From NCBI GenBank assembly GCA_028583415.1, contig CM053268.1, forward strand, positions 19,763,923-19,827,922: a stretch of 64,000 nt of DNA. Direction: 5' to 3'. The position numbers and the translations under genes were made by a program. The stretch is from Protea cynaroides (Eukaryota > Streptophyta > Magnoliopsida > Proteales > Proteaceae). Of the stretch, positions 46,073 through 57,978 are shown in pieces; positions within the stretch are counted from its first letter, which is position 1, and each line of letters begins with the position of its first letter. The notes under the pieces are model-generated. The model ran no database searches. It had not been told where the DNA came from and saw only the letters and a program-made list of their open reading frames with translations.

Positions 46073-48219
46073 TTTTACTTTATTTGTTTCAGTTATTTTT
46101 AAAGGTGATGTAAAGATATTTAATTACGTTTGGAGTTTGGATAATTGAATACTTATTTAAATTTATCAATAGAATACTCAGTTCATTTATTTAAAGACTT
46201 TCGCTGTATTTATTATTATTCTGATTGTGGTTATGTGCAATGGTTTGTATGAGTGAACACTGTCTTATTGAGATCCTGGTGTGAACCATTGGTTCAGTGA
46301 CGGTTCACTCACACCATTCTGGTTGGTTTAGAATTGGGGTGTGATAACTATTGCCCGCTGAGCATTAAGAAGTGGTTGCAACTTGACCCCACCACTATCT
46401 GGGTCGAGAATGGATAATGAAAACTCATCTGAGTAGATGCTAAATAATGATAATCAGATTGGAGCAAATCAAAGGAGGTGAACAATCAGGCCACTCCAGC
46501 CAATCACCTGGACTACCAAGTACCTTGGCCACGGTTGTAATAAATTTAGCCAGACAAAATACAAGAGCAACAACAGATGAGACCGACTATGCAAGTTGCT
46601 ATGTGAATCACTACCTAAGTTGTCAATGCTACATCAACACCTCCGGGTCGAACCAAGTATGGTACCCATTTGGTAGCAACACTGTACCCCAGCACCTGTT
46701 AGCTATAATACAGTGCCTACCATACAGCAAGTCCCATTAACACACACCCCAATACAGAAGCTTGGTGCACAACAAGCAGTGTATCAAGGTGGTTACCCTT
46801 ATCAGACACCAATGTATGGGATAACTGCATCATGGCAGCATGATCCAACAAGGATTGAGGAATATTTTCTGAAGATGAAGCCTCAAACATTTTCAGCAAA
46901 GGATCAAATCTGTTACGACCATATAACTAGATGGGTTATATAGGATGCGGTGCATTATTGATTTACTCTTATGATTATAGAGGATGCACATACCTGATTT
47001 TAAATTCTCGTACCTTGATAGGATACCTTCTTGATTCAACCTGTCAATTGGAGTTATATATATTGTTCTTTAGTATTAGTCCTGATTATACCAATCTGAT
47101 CCACTCTCATGATCGACAACATGAACAGAGATATGAACTGAATGAACAGTTAAATGTTTAATCATGTTGAGAGTACATCTTTCAATTTATACCTGATTTA
47201 TTGATGTACCAAAACTTTCTCCAGATTTATTCCTATAGTGTCTTGACCAATGGCATTATATACCCGATAGAACCTGTAACCATGAGGTTAAGAGCTGTAA
47301 AACCTCTATTTCCATGTATTTGGACCACCGTTCAATTTAATGACCTTTGATGCCGGTTGGATTACCATAGATTTACTCCTGATCCTTTAAACTTAAGTTC
47401 ACTAGATAAAGCAAGTCTTCGTCATTATCCTAAATTGAAAGAAGGAAATAAATTATTTTTGGACAGACATTCTGATTTTCACATTCTCATGATGTTTAGT
47501 TAATATGGAATTATTGGAAGGAAGATGATTAAATTTATATTAGATTCTATAGCCAACAAACGTCAGATAAAATAATGGAGGATCTATTTTGAGATTGCTG
47601 AATGGATGGATATGAGTCATGTCTATAAAAGAGTATATGAGCAAAAAGTGAGAACTATCAAGAGTAGCCAGTAAAGAATTAGATAGCACTCAAGTAGAGT
47701 TAAAGATGGCTATATCAGTATGAATTTTGACAAGGCAGAAGATTCCTAAAGGCAAATCTAAGAGTGGATATAAGGATAAAGTCAAAAGTCGTGGCATTGA
47801 TAGTATTTGGATCAGTACAAGTAATACTGAATTATACCTAATGTCGAGTAAGATGATTAAGTAAAGTCCAAGAAAGTTTGGCAGAATTAATGAAATTATA
47901 AGCATATACCCTAATGCCTAGATGTAGACTTGGGATATGAAGTACCAATCATAAGATATTTTCAAGGTATATGAAAGAGAGATCAGGGTAGAACCATCAT
48001 GATAAAAGAAATTTAAGCTACTCAGTGCAATATGAGATTATTGACGATAGTCTTTGAAAAATCATAAGAGATGAAGGAACTAGACAAGCTCTTAAGAACT
48101 TCGAATCAGATTTTGCTAGTTCAAGCCCTTGGACTAAATGTTGTGTTAGATGAGTGTTATGAACAATGTCCGAATCATATGGATGGACAGAATTTGGATG
48201 CAACTAAATTCGACTTGAG

Positions 48220-50457
48220 ATGGCAGACTTTGACGTCATCTTGGGAATAGACTGGTTGTCTCAACACTCTACAAAGTTTTTATGTGCATAAAAGAGGTTT
48301 TCATTCAAGAATAAAGATGGCATATAATTGAGTTTTATTGGAAGCATGTTGCCTAAGAAGTAAAAGCTGATCCTCTCTATGTTAAAGGCGAAGAGATGCC
48401 TTGAAAAGGAAAAAGATGGATATATGATATCTGTGGTATACGTTACCAAAGAAGCACCACAGATGGAAGATATTGATGCAATGCGTAAATTTCCTAATGT
48501 GTTTCCAGGAGACTTACCGGGGATACCATCTGATCATGCGACCAAGTTCGTCATCGACTTGTTACCAAGGACGATACCTGTGTCAAAGGCACCTATAGAG
48601 TAGCTCCTATGGAGTTGAAGGGATTGAGACTCAACTACGGGAGTTCTTAGACAAGGGTTTTAATCGGCTAAGTATTGCATCATGGGGAGCACCAAGGCAA
48701 GTCGTGAAGAAGAAGGACGGTAGTATCAGATTATGTATAGACTACCGGGAACTAAACAAGCCCACGATTAAGAATCGACATCTACTACCTCAAATCGATG
48801 ACTTGTTTAAACAGTTGTAAGGAGAAAAGGTATTTTCTAAGATTGATCTTCGGTCAAGATATCATCAATTGAAGAATTTGGACAACGATATTTTGAAGAT
48901 ACCTTTAGAATCGGGATTGGATATTATGAGTTTCCGATTATGACGTTTGGATTAACCAATGCCCTTACATCTTTTATGGAACTAATGAACTGGGTGTTTC
49001 ATGACATGTTGGACACGTTGGTCGTAGTTTTCATAGATGATATTTTGATTTATTCCAAGAATGAAGCAACTCATACAACGGATCTTAGAACAACTTCACA
49101 ACAGCTGAGAAGGGAGAAGCTTTGTGCCAAATCCAAGAAATATGAGACCTAATTAAACAAAGTGATCTTCTTAGATCACGTGACATCATAAAAAAGGATT
49201 AAAGTAGACCCTATTAAGATAGAAGTAATCACATGGTGAGAAATACCTAAAGAATATTACTAAGATCAGAAGTTTTTGGGTTTAGCTGGTTATTACAGAT
49301 GATTTGTAGAGGACCACTCTAAGATCGCAATACCTCTTACCAAGCTAACCAAGAAGGGAGAGTAGTTTAATTGGACTGATAAGTGTGAAGAATGTTTCCA
49401 GATTCTAAAGTAAGGTTGATATCAACTCCCATCTTGATCGTTTTGACATAAGGGAAACCTTTTACCCTATACATTGAAGCTTTCGGATTGAATCTAGGAT
49501 GCGGGTTGATGCAAGGTAAATAAGTGATTGCATATGCTTCAAGAAAACTGAAGGAGCATTAGAAGAATTACCCTACTCAAGACTTGGAATTTTCGGTGAT
49601 GAATTATGCAATCAAGACTTGGAGACATTACCTAAATAGAGAAGAATTTTAGATTAAATGGGGATACAAGAGTTTTATTTATCTCTTCATCAGAAAGAGT
49701 TGAACAGGAATCTAAGGAGATGGTTGGAACTCTTGAAGGATTAAGACTGGGATATTCAGTGTCATCCGAGCAAGGCTAATGCATTAGCTAAGACCTTAAG
49801 CAAAAAGGAAATTATGAAGTCCGAGGAAGGACCCAGTATAAATGCTGCCTTATGTTTCGCAGCAACAGATTCAGATTTGGAAAAATAGTAACATATAATA
49901 GAAACTCGTGATGATCCAATTGAGCGAGAACTTATGGAGCAATAGTTTGTTGGTTGCGCTTGTGGCATTAAGGATCATCTTTGAATTGATGGATGAAGTA
50001 AAAGTAGTAATTTTGTTAGATCCGTATATAAGAATGGTGCACAAAGATTTAGAGAAAGAAAAACCTAACCCTGACTTACTTTGGATGCGGAGACGGTACT
50101 CAGATACAGAGGTAGGTTCTGAATACCTAAAGATAAAGACTCGGATATCATGAAGAGGATAATGGTAAGAGCCCATTGTACTCAATATTCAAGACATCCG
50201 GAAGTACCAATATGTATCATGACCTGAAGAGATTGTACTGGTAAAGAGGAATGATAACAAATGTGGCTTAGTGCGTGTTTCAGTAACTGAATTATCAGCA
50301 AGTAAAGGCTGAAAGACAAAGACCAACATGGCTTACTACAACCACTATCGAAGCCAGTCTGGAAGTGAAACTGCATTACAATGAAGTATGTCACCGATTT
50401 GCCACTGATTCCTAGATCGGTTGACGCAGTTTGGATGATTGTTGATCGCCTTATTAA
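48220..50457 (+). pseudogene. Degenerate gypsy pol (protease-RT-RNase H-integrase)
   Basis: Recognisable pieces in shifting frames: the protease-RT linker LKAKRCLEKEKDGYMISVV (48379), FPGDLPGIPSDHATKFVIDL, RT RLCIDYRELNKPTIKNR near 48740, and MTFGLTNALTSFMEL through VVVFIDDILIYSKN (48940-49070, FIDD catalytic box). The LGLAGYYR motif follows near 49275, and integrase CITMKYVTDLPLIPRSVDAVW near 50375-50440. Numerous stops make it dead. Confidence 0.8.
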
Positions 50458-52257
50458 GTTTGCAATGTGCTATAGAAAGGTTTGGTGGCACCCGCACCTC
50501 TATACACGAGTGTGTGGCACCTCATGGATTACACCACCATTGGCCCACATGGACCCATCATGGAATAGAGATAGAGCTAAGATATCCCCGTACCTCCCCT
50601 GATGCTCTACCCATACCAGTACCTAAGGCCCTACTGGCCAGGGCTTGCAAACTGGGCTCGCAACTAATCAATCCTATATGTCATTAATGTAGGCTCTATC
50701 CCAGCATAACCGTCTACGACATAGAGATAGAGCTAAGACATCCCCGTACCTCCCCTGATACCCTATCCGCAACTAACACACTAGGATAGAACAATACGCA
50801 GGTAGACCTTATCCCAACATAACTCCCTACGGCATAGAGATAGAGCTAAAGCATCGTGGACAAGCCAGCGTCGACCTTGGAGACCACAGTGCCACATAAT
50901 CATGGCCAGGCCAACATCAACATCGGAGATCACCGTACCATGACCTTCCCCTGATGCCCCACCCGTACCAAGCATGTTAAAATAGAATACTACGAAAAGT
51001 GCCAGTGTGAGGAATGATCCTAGGCCCCAGGCCCCATGCCCCACTCCACACACCAACGAAAACAATCACATCCTACTATGCATGAACAATAATAATAACT
51101 GAAAGTAAAGGATGGCATGTGAATATATACAAACATCACATCATATATATTCAGGGTTATTAACAACGATTTACTGTCCAATAATTATTAGATTTTAGGT
51201 CAGATTCCCTTACCTGACGCTCGTTTGATAGCTTGCTCCACGTCGCAAGATCCAAACGTGCTATCACAAAGTCCTACATAATATTAGGGTTCAATTAGAA
51301 TAGTTTCTTAGGGTTTACGTTGGTCGGAAACCAATGATGTTACAAAGTTACACTCACAGAGCTGATCGGTTGCATATACTGGTCGTAGCTCTGTGGGGAA
51401 AACTGGCGACCGGTATGGTCAGCCGGTCTCCACAGACCAGTCCCCCGGAAGGTACCGGTGGCAACATACCGGTCACACAGGGTGCAACTGGTACAGTCGA
51501 CCGGTATGTCTTCCGAAGACCATACTTTAGGTTTTTCGACTGTCGTCGATCATTCTCCATGGATTTCCAAGGTTTCTCCTATCCATTTTAAGTCTGAGCT
51601 TTGAGTTAGAGTTATCTCCAACTCATTCAAGTCTAATTTCGATGAATATCATCCTAGAACTCGAATCTAGGGTTTGACAGAACTTTAGGGTTTAATGGCC
51701 AATTAGGGTTTTAGATCAATACCTGTTTTGCATGGTATTGATCCAACCATACAACTATCCTAGAGTCATAGAGTAAGAAGAATGATTAAAACACTTACCG
51801 TCGACTGGCGTAAGGTGAGCGTCGTCGAACGGTAATGGCAGCACTTCCTTCTTCTTCCTAGCTTCTTCTCCTTCTCCAACCTCCTTCTCCTCTCTAGGGT
51901 TTGTGAGAGATAATGGAAAGGATTTGAGGAGGTTTAGAGGTGTTTATATAGGCTAGGATTAGGGTTTAGTAAGCCTCATAAGATTAGGAAAGTCTTAGGA
52001 TTCGGAATTGGGAAAGTGGGACCCGCAGAGATCCAATTCTGGATCTCTATAGTCAGCTGCGCAGAGCTGACCGGTCGACCGGTACCAAGACCGGTACCAT
52101 CGACCGATCAACATAAAATCATGATTATTCGACCGTCTTTGGTCCGACTTCATACCTGTTTGTCATCTGCTCGTCCCGTCTGGCCCGGTGATGATCGGAA
52201 GACCTGTTACGACATGAAATCAAGGTTTAGACCGGTTTATGGAGTGCGGGTCTTACA
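50458..52257 (-). repeat. 3' LTR (LTR D), truncated to 1800 bp
   Basis: Minus strand from TGTAAGACCCGCACTCC at 52257 down to TTGCAATGTGC at about 50458. About 400 bp of the LTR end (including the CxCxxC exon) is missing compared with the 5' LTR. It is otherwise closely similar to 59570-61773, with mostly transition differences. Exon A (donor at 51798) and exon B (51214-51273) signals of the candidate spliced ORF are intact here. Confidence 0.88.
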
Positions 52258-52330
52258 ACTCCCCCACCCTTAAAAGAAATTTCATCCCGAAATTTGCATG
52301 TAGGTTTCACAACTCCCCCACCCTTAAAAG
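52258..52330 (-). promoter_or_regulatory. Polypurine tract, present twice
   Basis: On the minus strand CTTTTAAGGGTGGGGGAGTT directly precedes the 3' LTR. The same 20 bases recur 54 bp further inside (52312-52330), together with the AAATTTCG neighbourhood. The tract primes plus-strand synthesis; the duplication could offer two start points. Confidence 0.8.
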
Positions 52331-52332
52331 AA

Positions 52333-55300
52333 ATTTCGGTCTCGAAATTTGAACATACCTTGATCGTCGAAAAGGTTAGGGTACTCCTTCCTCATCGCGC
52401 TCTCCTCTTCCCAAGTAATTTCTTCGACATTTTAGCTTCTCCAATGCACCTTCACATAATGGATATCCTTGGTTCGAAGTTGCTGTACCTTTCAGCTTGA
52501 GAGCATCACATGCACCACTTTAAATGTTAAGTCTTCAGTTAAGTCTGGGGGGTCTGCTATCAGGATGTGCAATGGATCCCTGACATACTTTTTCAATAAT
52601 GATACATGGAACACATCATGTACGCTTGACATAGATGGTGGTAGAGCCAATTGATATGTTACATTACCACGTCTAGCCAATATCTCGTATGGTCCCACAT
52701 ACGTGGGGCATAGCTTTCCCTTCTTACCAAACCGTTTCAGACCTCGCACTGGTGATATCTTCAAGAATACTTTGTCACCCACTGCAAACTCCAGATCTCG
52801 ACGTCGATTATCCGCATAGTGCTTCTGTCGAACTTGAGCTGTCTTTACTCTCTCCTTGATTTGATCAATCACTCGATAAGTTTCTTCAACAAACTCTGGT
52901 CCTACAATTCTTCTTTCTCCCACCTCGTTCCATAATAGAGGTGTTCGACACTTTTTTCCATAGAGTGCTTCATATGGAGCCATCTGAATTGTAGCCTGAT
53001 AGCTGTTGTTATAAGCAAACTCGATAAGTGATCGTTTATCGTTCCAAGCTCCCTTGAAGTTTAATGCACAAGCTCAGAGCATATCCTCTAAAATCTGAAT
53101 AGTTCGTTCTGACTGCCCGTCCATCTGAGGATGAAAAACTGTACTGAACTTCAACTTCGTTCCCATAGCTTTCTGTAATCCTTCCCAGAACTTTGATGTG
53201 AAACGGGGATCTCTGTCGGATACTATACTCTCTGGGATGCCATGAAGTCTGACTATATTATCTACATATAGCTTGACCAGCTTCTCCATGGTATACTGAG
53301 GTCTGACCGCAATGAATTGAGCTGTCTTGGTGAGTCGATCTACTATTACCCAAACTGCATCCACTGACCTTGGCGTCAAAGGTAGGTCAGTGACGAAATC
53401 TATAGTAATGCAATCCCACTTCCATGCAGGTTCCGATAATGGTTGCAGTAAACCTGCGGGTCTCTGCCTTTCTGCTTTAACTTGTTGACAATTCAGACAC
53501 TGGAACACGAAACGAGCTATATCTACTTTCATACCCCTCCACCAATACAATCTTCTTAAATCATGGTACATTTTGGTACTTCCTAGGTGTACCGAATATG
53601 GAGTGTAATGAGCTTCAGTCATAAATCGATCTCTGATATTGCAGTCTTCACTCTCAGGTATACATAACCGTCCACGATACCTGAGTACCTTATCTGAATC
53701 CAAGGTAAAGTCAGGATTGCTCGTACCCTTCTCTAAGTCTTCTTGCACTGTCTTGAGATGTGGATCCTGTAGGATTGCTACCTTGACTTCATCAACTAGA
53801 TCCGGTGAGATCTTCAAAGTTGCGAACATCATGGTAAACTTATGAATTAAGCCTTGCTCGACTGGATCTTCTGCAGTCTCTATTATATACTCTTCATCGC
53901 CTTCAATTGAACTTGAGGTTGCGGCACATAATGCAGCATTTGTACTTGGTCCTGCCTCAGGTTTCGATGCCCATTTTCTGCTTAAGGCGTCAGCCACCAC
54001 ATTTGCTTTACCCGGATGATACTGGATGTCACAGTCATAATCTTTTAGTAATTCCAGCCATCTCCTCTGTCTTATATTCAGATCTTTCTGAGTGAAAAGA
54101 TAAGTTGAGCTCTTGTGGTCTGACTTAATCTGAAACTTTTCACCGTACAAGTAGTGTCTCCAAGTCTTGATTGCATGTATAACCACTGCTAACTCCAAAT
54201 CATGCGTAGGATAGTTCTTCTCATGCTCTTTAAACTATCTTGATGCGTAAGCAATCACCTGTTCTCCTTGCATCAATACACACCCAATACCCAACCCTGA
54301 AGCATCCGTATATAAGGTAAACGGTACGCTTGGTTCTGGGATTGTCAAAATAGGTGCAGAGACTAGTCTTGACTTCAAAGTCTGAAAACACTTCTTGCAC
54401 TCATCTGTCAATATGAATTTCTCCCCCTTCTTGGTTAATCTGGTGAGTGGAACAGCGATCCTGGAGTAATCCTCCACGAATCTTCTATAATAACCAGCCA
54501 ACCCAAGGAAGCTACGAATCTCCGCAACAGATTTTGGTGCTTCCCATCCTACTATAGCAGCTATCTTACTTGGATCAACCTTGATACCGTCTGCAGATAC
54601 TACATGGCCCAAGAAAGCCACTTCCTTCAGCCAAAACTCACACTTCTTGAACTTAGCATACAGCTTCTCCGTTCTTAGCCATTGTAGGGCTGCTCTTAAG
54701 TGTGTTGCATGAGCCTCTCTCTCCTTTGAGTAGACCAATATGTCATCAATGAATACGATGACCGAAGTGTCCAACATGTCATGAAACACTCGGTTCATCA
54801 GTTCCATGAACGACGCTGGGGCGTTGGTCAACCCGAATGACATAACTAGAAACTCATAATGCCCATACCTCGTCCTGAAAGTAGTGTTCCATATCGATTC
54901 TAGGCAAAGGATACCGATTCTTGATGGTCAACTTGTTTAGTTCACGGTAGTCAATGCATAGCCTTACACTTCCGTCCTTCTTCTTGAAAAATAATACAGG
55001 TGCTCCCCAAGGTGATATGCTAGGTCGTATGAAACCCTTATCTAACAATTCTTGTAACTGGGTCTTCAACTCCTTTAACTCGGTAGGGGCCATCCTGTAT
55101 GGTGCTTTAGACACCAGCGCCGAACTTGGCATAAGGTCTAGCACAAATTTTGTAGCCCTGTCTGATGGTAGACCTGGGAGATCCTTTGGAAATACATCTG
55201 GGAACTCTAGTACCACATCTATATCCTCCATCTTTTGTGACTCCGCAGTGATGTCGACTACAGATACTAGATACCCCACTCCCCCCTTCTCTAAGCATCG

Positions 55301-55747
55301 CTTAGCTTTTAGGGCGGAGAGGATCAGCTTTTGCTTCCTAGGTAACTTGGTCCCAATGAAGCTATACTCCTTTCCCTTTTTGTCTGTAAGCATAAGCTTC
55401 CTTTCACCACATAATAGAATAGCTGAATGATGGCCTAGCCAATCCATTCCCAAGATGACATCAAAGTCTGCCATCTCGAGTAGTACCAGACTTGCTTCTA
55501 AGTCTTGGCCCTCAATACAAACTGTACATGGTCCATAATATTCAGTCAAAGCCACTTCGACTCCTAGCGGAGAGCGAACTATCAAGCTTGGGTTCAAGTG
55601 CTTGATTGGTAACTCCATTCGCTTTCCAAAGGAAATAGAAGCAAAAGAGTGCGTGGCCCCAGAGTCAAAGAGTACTCTGGCAGGTATACCAGCTACATTT
55701 ACAATTCCTGAAATTTTATTGTCCCTTAGTTCTACATGTTCATACAC
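52333..55747 (-). pseudogene. Gypsy pol: protease, RT, RNase H, integrase, chromodomain-like tail
   Basis: Protease active site VLFDSGATHSFAS lies near 55670. RT begins YRMAPTELKELK and VRLCIDYRELNKLTIKNRYP, then an internal deletion removes about 35 codons with the first catalytic Asp. RT resumes at YGHYEFLVMSFGLTNAPASF, with the FIDDIL box near 54745. RNase H (YTDASGLGIGCV, 54300; HPGKANVVADALSR) is split by a TAG near 54234. Integrase shows DFVTDLP, SDRDPRF and DGQSERT as the D-D-E residues (53400-53090), then a TGA near 53072. The GPYEI and HDVFHVS box follows, and a C-terminal tail YVKVHWR to EEITWEEESAMRKEYPNLF with two stops. Dead copy. Confidence 0.9.
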
Positions 55748-55849
55748 ACAATGAAATAGTAAGCTAAAATAGTAAGGGATAGAGTCATACCAGTGACCAC
55801 ATCAGGTGATGCGGCTGCCTCTTCGATAGTGACCGCAAATACTTTTCCT

Positions 55850-57096
55850 TGTTAGGGAGGTTGTTTCCTGGGTAGAGTGCAGGTTCTTGCAAAATGACCC
55901 ACCTGCTGACAGTTGAAACATTTAATGTTCGGGTTACATCCAGCGAACTGTGGCACAAGTAGTGCCGTATTGTTCCTTACAGGAACTGTAGCGGTCTGAG
56001 CCCTGTATGAAAGGTCTATTGTTACCGCCACCCGAACTCTCCATAGCGGGTCTCTTCACTCCCCTGTTCTGTGAGAAGAAGCTGTCCCTCTGACTGGATT
56101 CTATCACTCTCACAACCTGTATAGCCTCATTATAAATTTTCTTGTCCAGACCCAAGATATGCTCTCTGATGCCTCCACGCAGTCCCATGGTGAACCTACG
56201 CGTCTTGGTCTCTTCCTCTTGCATACTTGTCAGTGCGAAGAAAAATAACTCCTCGTACCTCTGCTGGTAAGCATCCATAGTCGACTGAGACTGCTGCAGA
56301 TTAAAGAATTCCTTCTCCATCTGATCTCTGAAACTCTTCGAAAAATATTTATCGAAGAAGGCTACCTTGAATGCTTCCCAATCTACCTGTGTATGCTTCG
56401 TCTCCAGATACGCCCATGTAGAATTCCACCAAGCATTCGCATCTTCCTTCAGCATATGTGTGGCAAACAGGACCTTTTCATCCTCTGTACAAGTCATCAG
56501 TCAAAAATTCTTCTCCATTTCTGCAACCCACTGTGCTGGCCACAATGGTTTCCCTGTCTTACCTGTGAATGAAGAAGGCTTCAACTTTAGGAATCTGTCC
56601 ACCGCCCGACTCAGATCGTGCTGTCCCTGTGTATTCATCCCGTACCATGGTGGTGGATACAGATAGGCTCCCTGATAGATGATGAAAACTGGTGCGGTGG
56701 TGGTACATTCTGTGCTTGGCCCATCAGCCTTGGACTACCATGCACCGGCAGTGTAGTATTATTCCCTCCAGACCCAGGCGTACCTTCGGTGGAAACATGA
56801 CCCGGTGGCCTGAACATCTTTAACATCTCACTCAGGAATGCTTTCTGCTGAGCTTCCATTTGATATACCAGATTGGTCACAATAGTCTCAGAGTTCGTGT
56901 GAGGAGGGCCAGACAAATTTGTCGGTACTCTTGGAACCTGTTCTTCCTCAACTACCGGGCTTGGCTCTCTAACATAGCCTGGTTCTACATGTTCTTCTTC
57001 CTCGAGGCGCACCCTAGCCTGGTGAAGCTTTCGGCCCCTACGACCGTTTCCGCCTACCATCTCAGACAATTCTGTTTGGATTTGAGAAGAAGACAT
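55850..57096 (-). pseudogene. Gypsy gag with zinc knuckle
   Basis: The ATG at 57096 begins MSSSQIQTELSEMVGG with a basic patch (GNGRRGRKL) and a variable region. After a frameshift near 56500-56640 comes the conserved retrotransposon gag domain (ANAWWNSTWAYLE, WEAFKVAFFDKYF, DAYQQRYEELFFFA). A further frameshift leads to the nucleic-acid-binding knuckle CFNCQQVGHFARTC near 55910-55870, with all C-C-H-C residues present. The protein would form virus-like particles in the host cytoplasm. Frameshifts prevent a continuous product. Confidence 0.88.
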
Positions 57097-57978
57097 AACA
57101 CATGAGAACAATAATAGTGGTGTTAATCTTGAACAATATAAGGCGAAACAGTCAAAAAGTAGAAATTTAAATTTACAAAATTTTTAGAATTTTTTTCAGA
57201 AATTTTTCTTGCTTTTTCTATAGCTGACCGGTCGCAACATACCGGTTGCACAACATACCGGTCGCTACTCTGTAGAAAGTTGTGCAACCGGTATAGTCGA
57301 CCGGTCAGAATTTTCATTCTGATCGAGACATAGCGGTCGCAGCCCCTATGGGGTACCGGTCGACCGGTATGCCCAGAAAGGGCTTAAAATCGCGAAAAAG
57401 TGAGATTTTTCTCACTTTTTCCCTCTTCCTTCTCTCCGGTGGCGATTCCTCTCTGGCTCCTGAGTTGCTACAGTCCGGCCGGTGACCTTAGAAGCAATTT
57501 TCTTCCGTTCCAGACTTAGAACATCGCCTCCAGGTAGGTCTCTTCCCTCTCTATCAAGTTTTTACAAAATTTCCATATCGTCTTGAGTTAAAATTTTAGG
57601 TTTTTCTTTGATTGGAAGATTCTAACCGTAGGAACTTCTTTCCTTCGGCTTAGAAAGGGTTTAGGGACCCCCAAGAGAAAAACCCTCAATCAATTTGGAC
57701 TTTCACTGAATGGTTTTCATAAAAATCGAATTTTTCTAGTTTTTAACCTAGGTTTCGTAAAATTTTCGAATTTTCTTGAATTTTTCTTAAATTTCTTAAA
57801 TTTCTTGTTGAAATTGCATGGGATTGGTTTGCTTAAAGTGTGCGGGGGTTACGTAAGTCCTCTTCCCCAAGTTTTGGGTGAGTTTGAGGCTTTTTCCCAA
57901 TTTACTGTCGTTATGCTGTCGAATTTTTGACAATTTCTAACGTTTTTCTCCTTGTTTTCTTTATGTTTTGCAGTTTAA
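57097..57978 (+). promoter_or_regulatory. Divergent leader between gag and the antisense ORF, with motif array and candidate 5'UTR intron
   Basis: 57220-57375 contains about eight ACCGGTCG/ACCGGTTG words, including TACCGGTCGACCGGTATG. Downstream, CTCCAG|GTAGGT at 57534 is a good donor, and TTTATGTTTTGCAG at 57973 a strong acceptor just before the ATG at 57979. Together they define a 440-bp candidate 5'UTR intron for the antisense ORF. The region could drive transcription away from gag. Confidence 0.45.

Larger units (their letters stand above)
44013..46346 (+). repeat. LTR B of the Tekay-like family, 2334 bp, inserted in the older element
   Basis: It runs from TGTAAGACCCGCACTC to GGGGTGTGATA (final C of GACA changed to T). 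Flanking pentamers GATCC and ACTAT do not match, and no primer site follows, so it is either an old solo LTR or a recombination product. A TATA-like CCTATTTAAACCCC lies at 44324-44337. GGTCGACC motif clusters lie at 44160-44215 and 44785-44940. Confidence 0.75.
43454..50457 (+). mobile_element. Decayed internal region of a plus-strand Tekay-like gypsy element
   Basis: After the primer site comes unrecognisable leader (43469-44012), an LTR of the same family (LTR B), then weak gag (ASWQHDPTRIEEYFLKMKPQTFS near 46830-46900) and scattered pol pieces. These end in integrase at about 50456 with VDAVWMIVDRL. There the sequence jumps into the LTR of the next element. Many stops and frameshifts show greater age than its neighbour. 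Confidence 0.75.

Noticed and set aside
46347..46365. Primer binding site after LTR B
   Set aside because: ACTATTGCCCGCTGAGC does not match the TGGTATCAGAGC primer complement convincingly, so LTR B is not called a functional 5' LTR.
17534..57973. Deriving an operon-like relation among neighbouring frames
   Set aside because: This is plant nuclear DNA; adjacent frames belong to independent insertions of different ages and strands.
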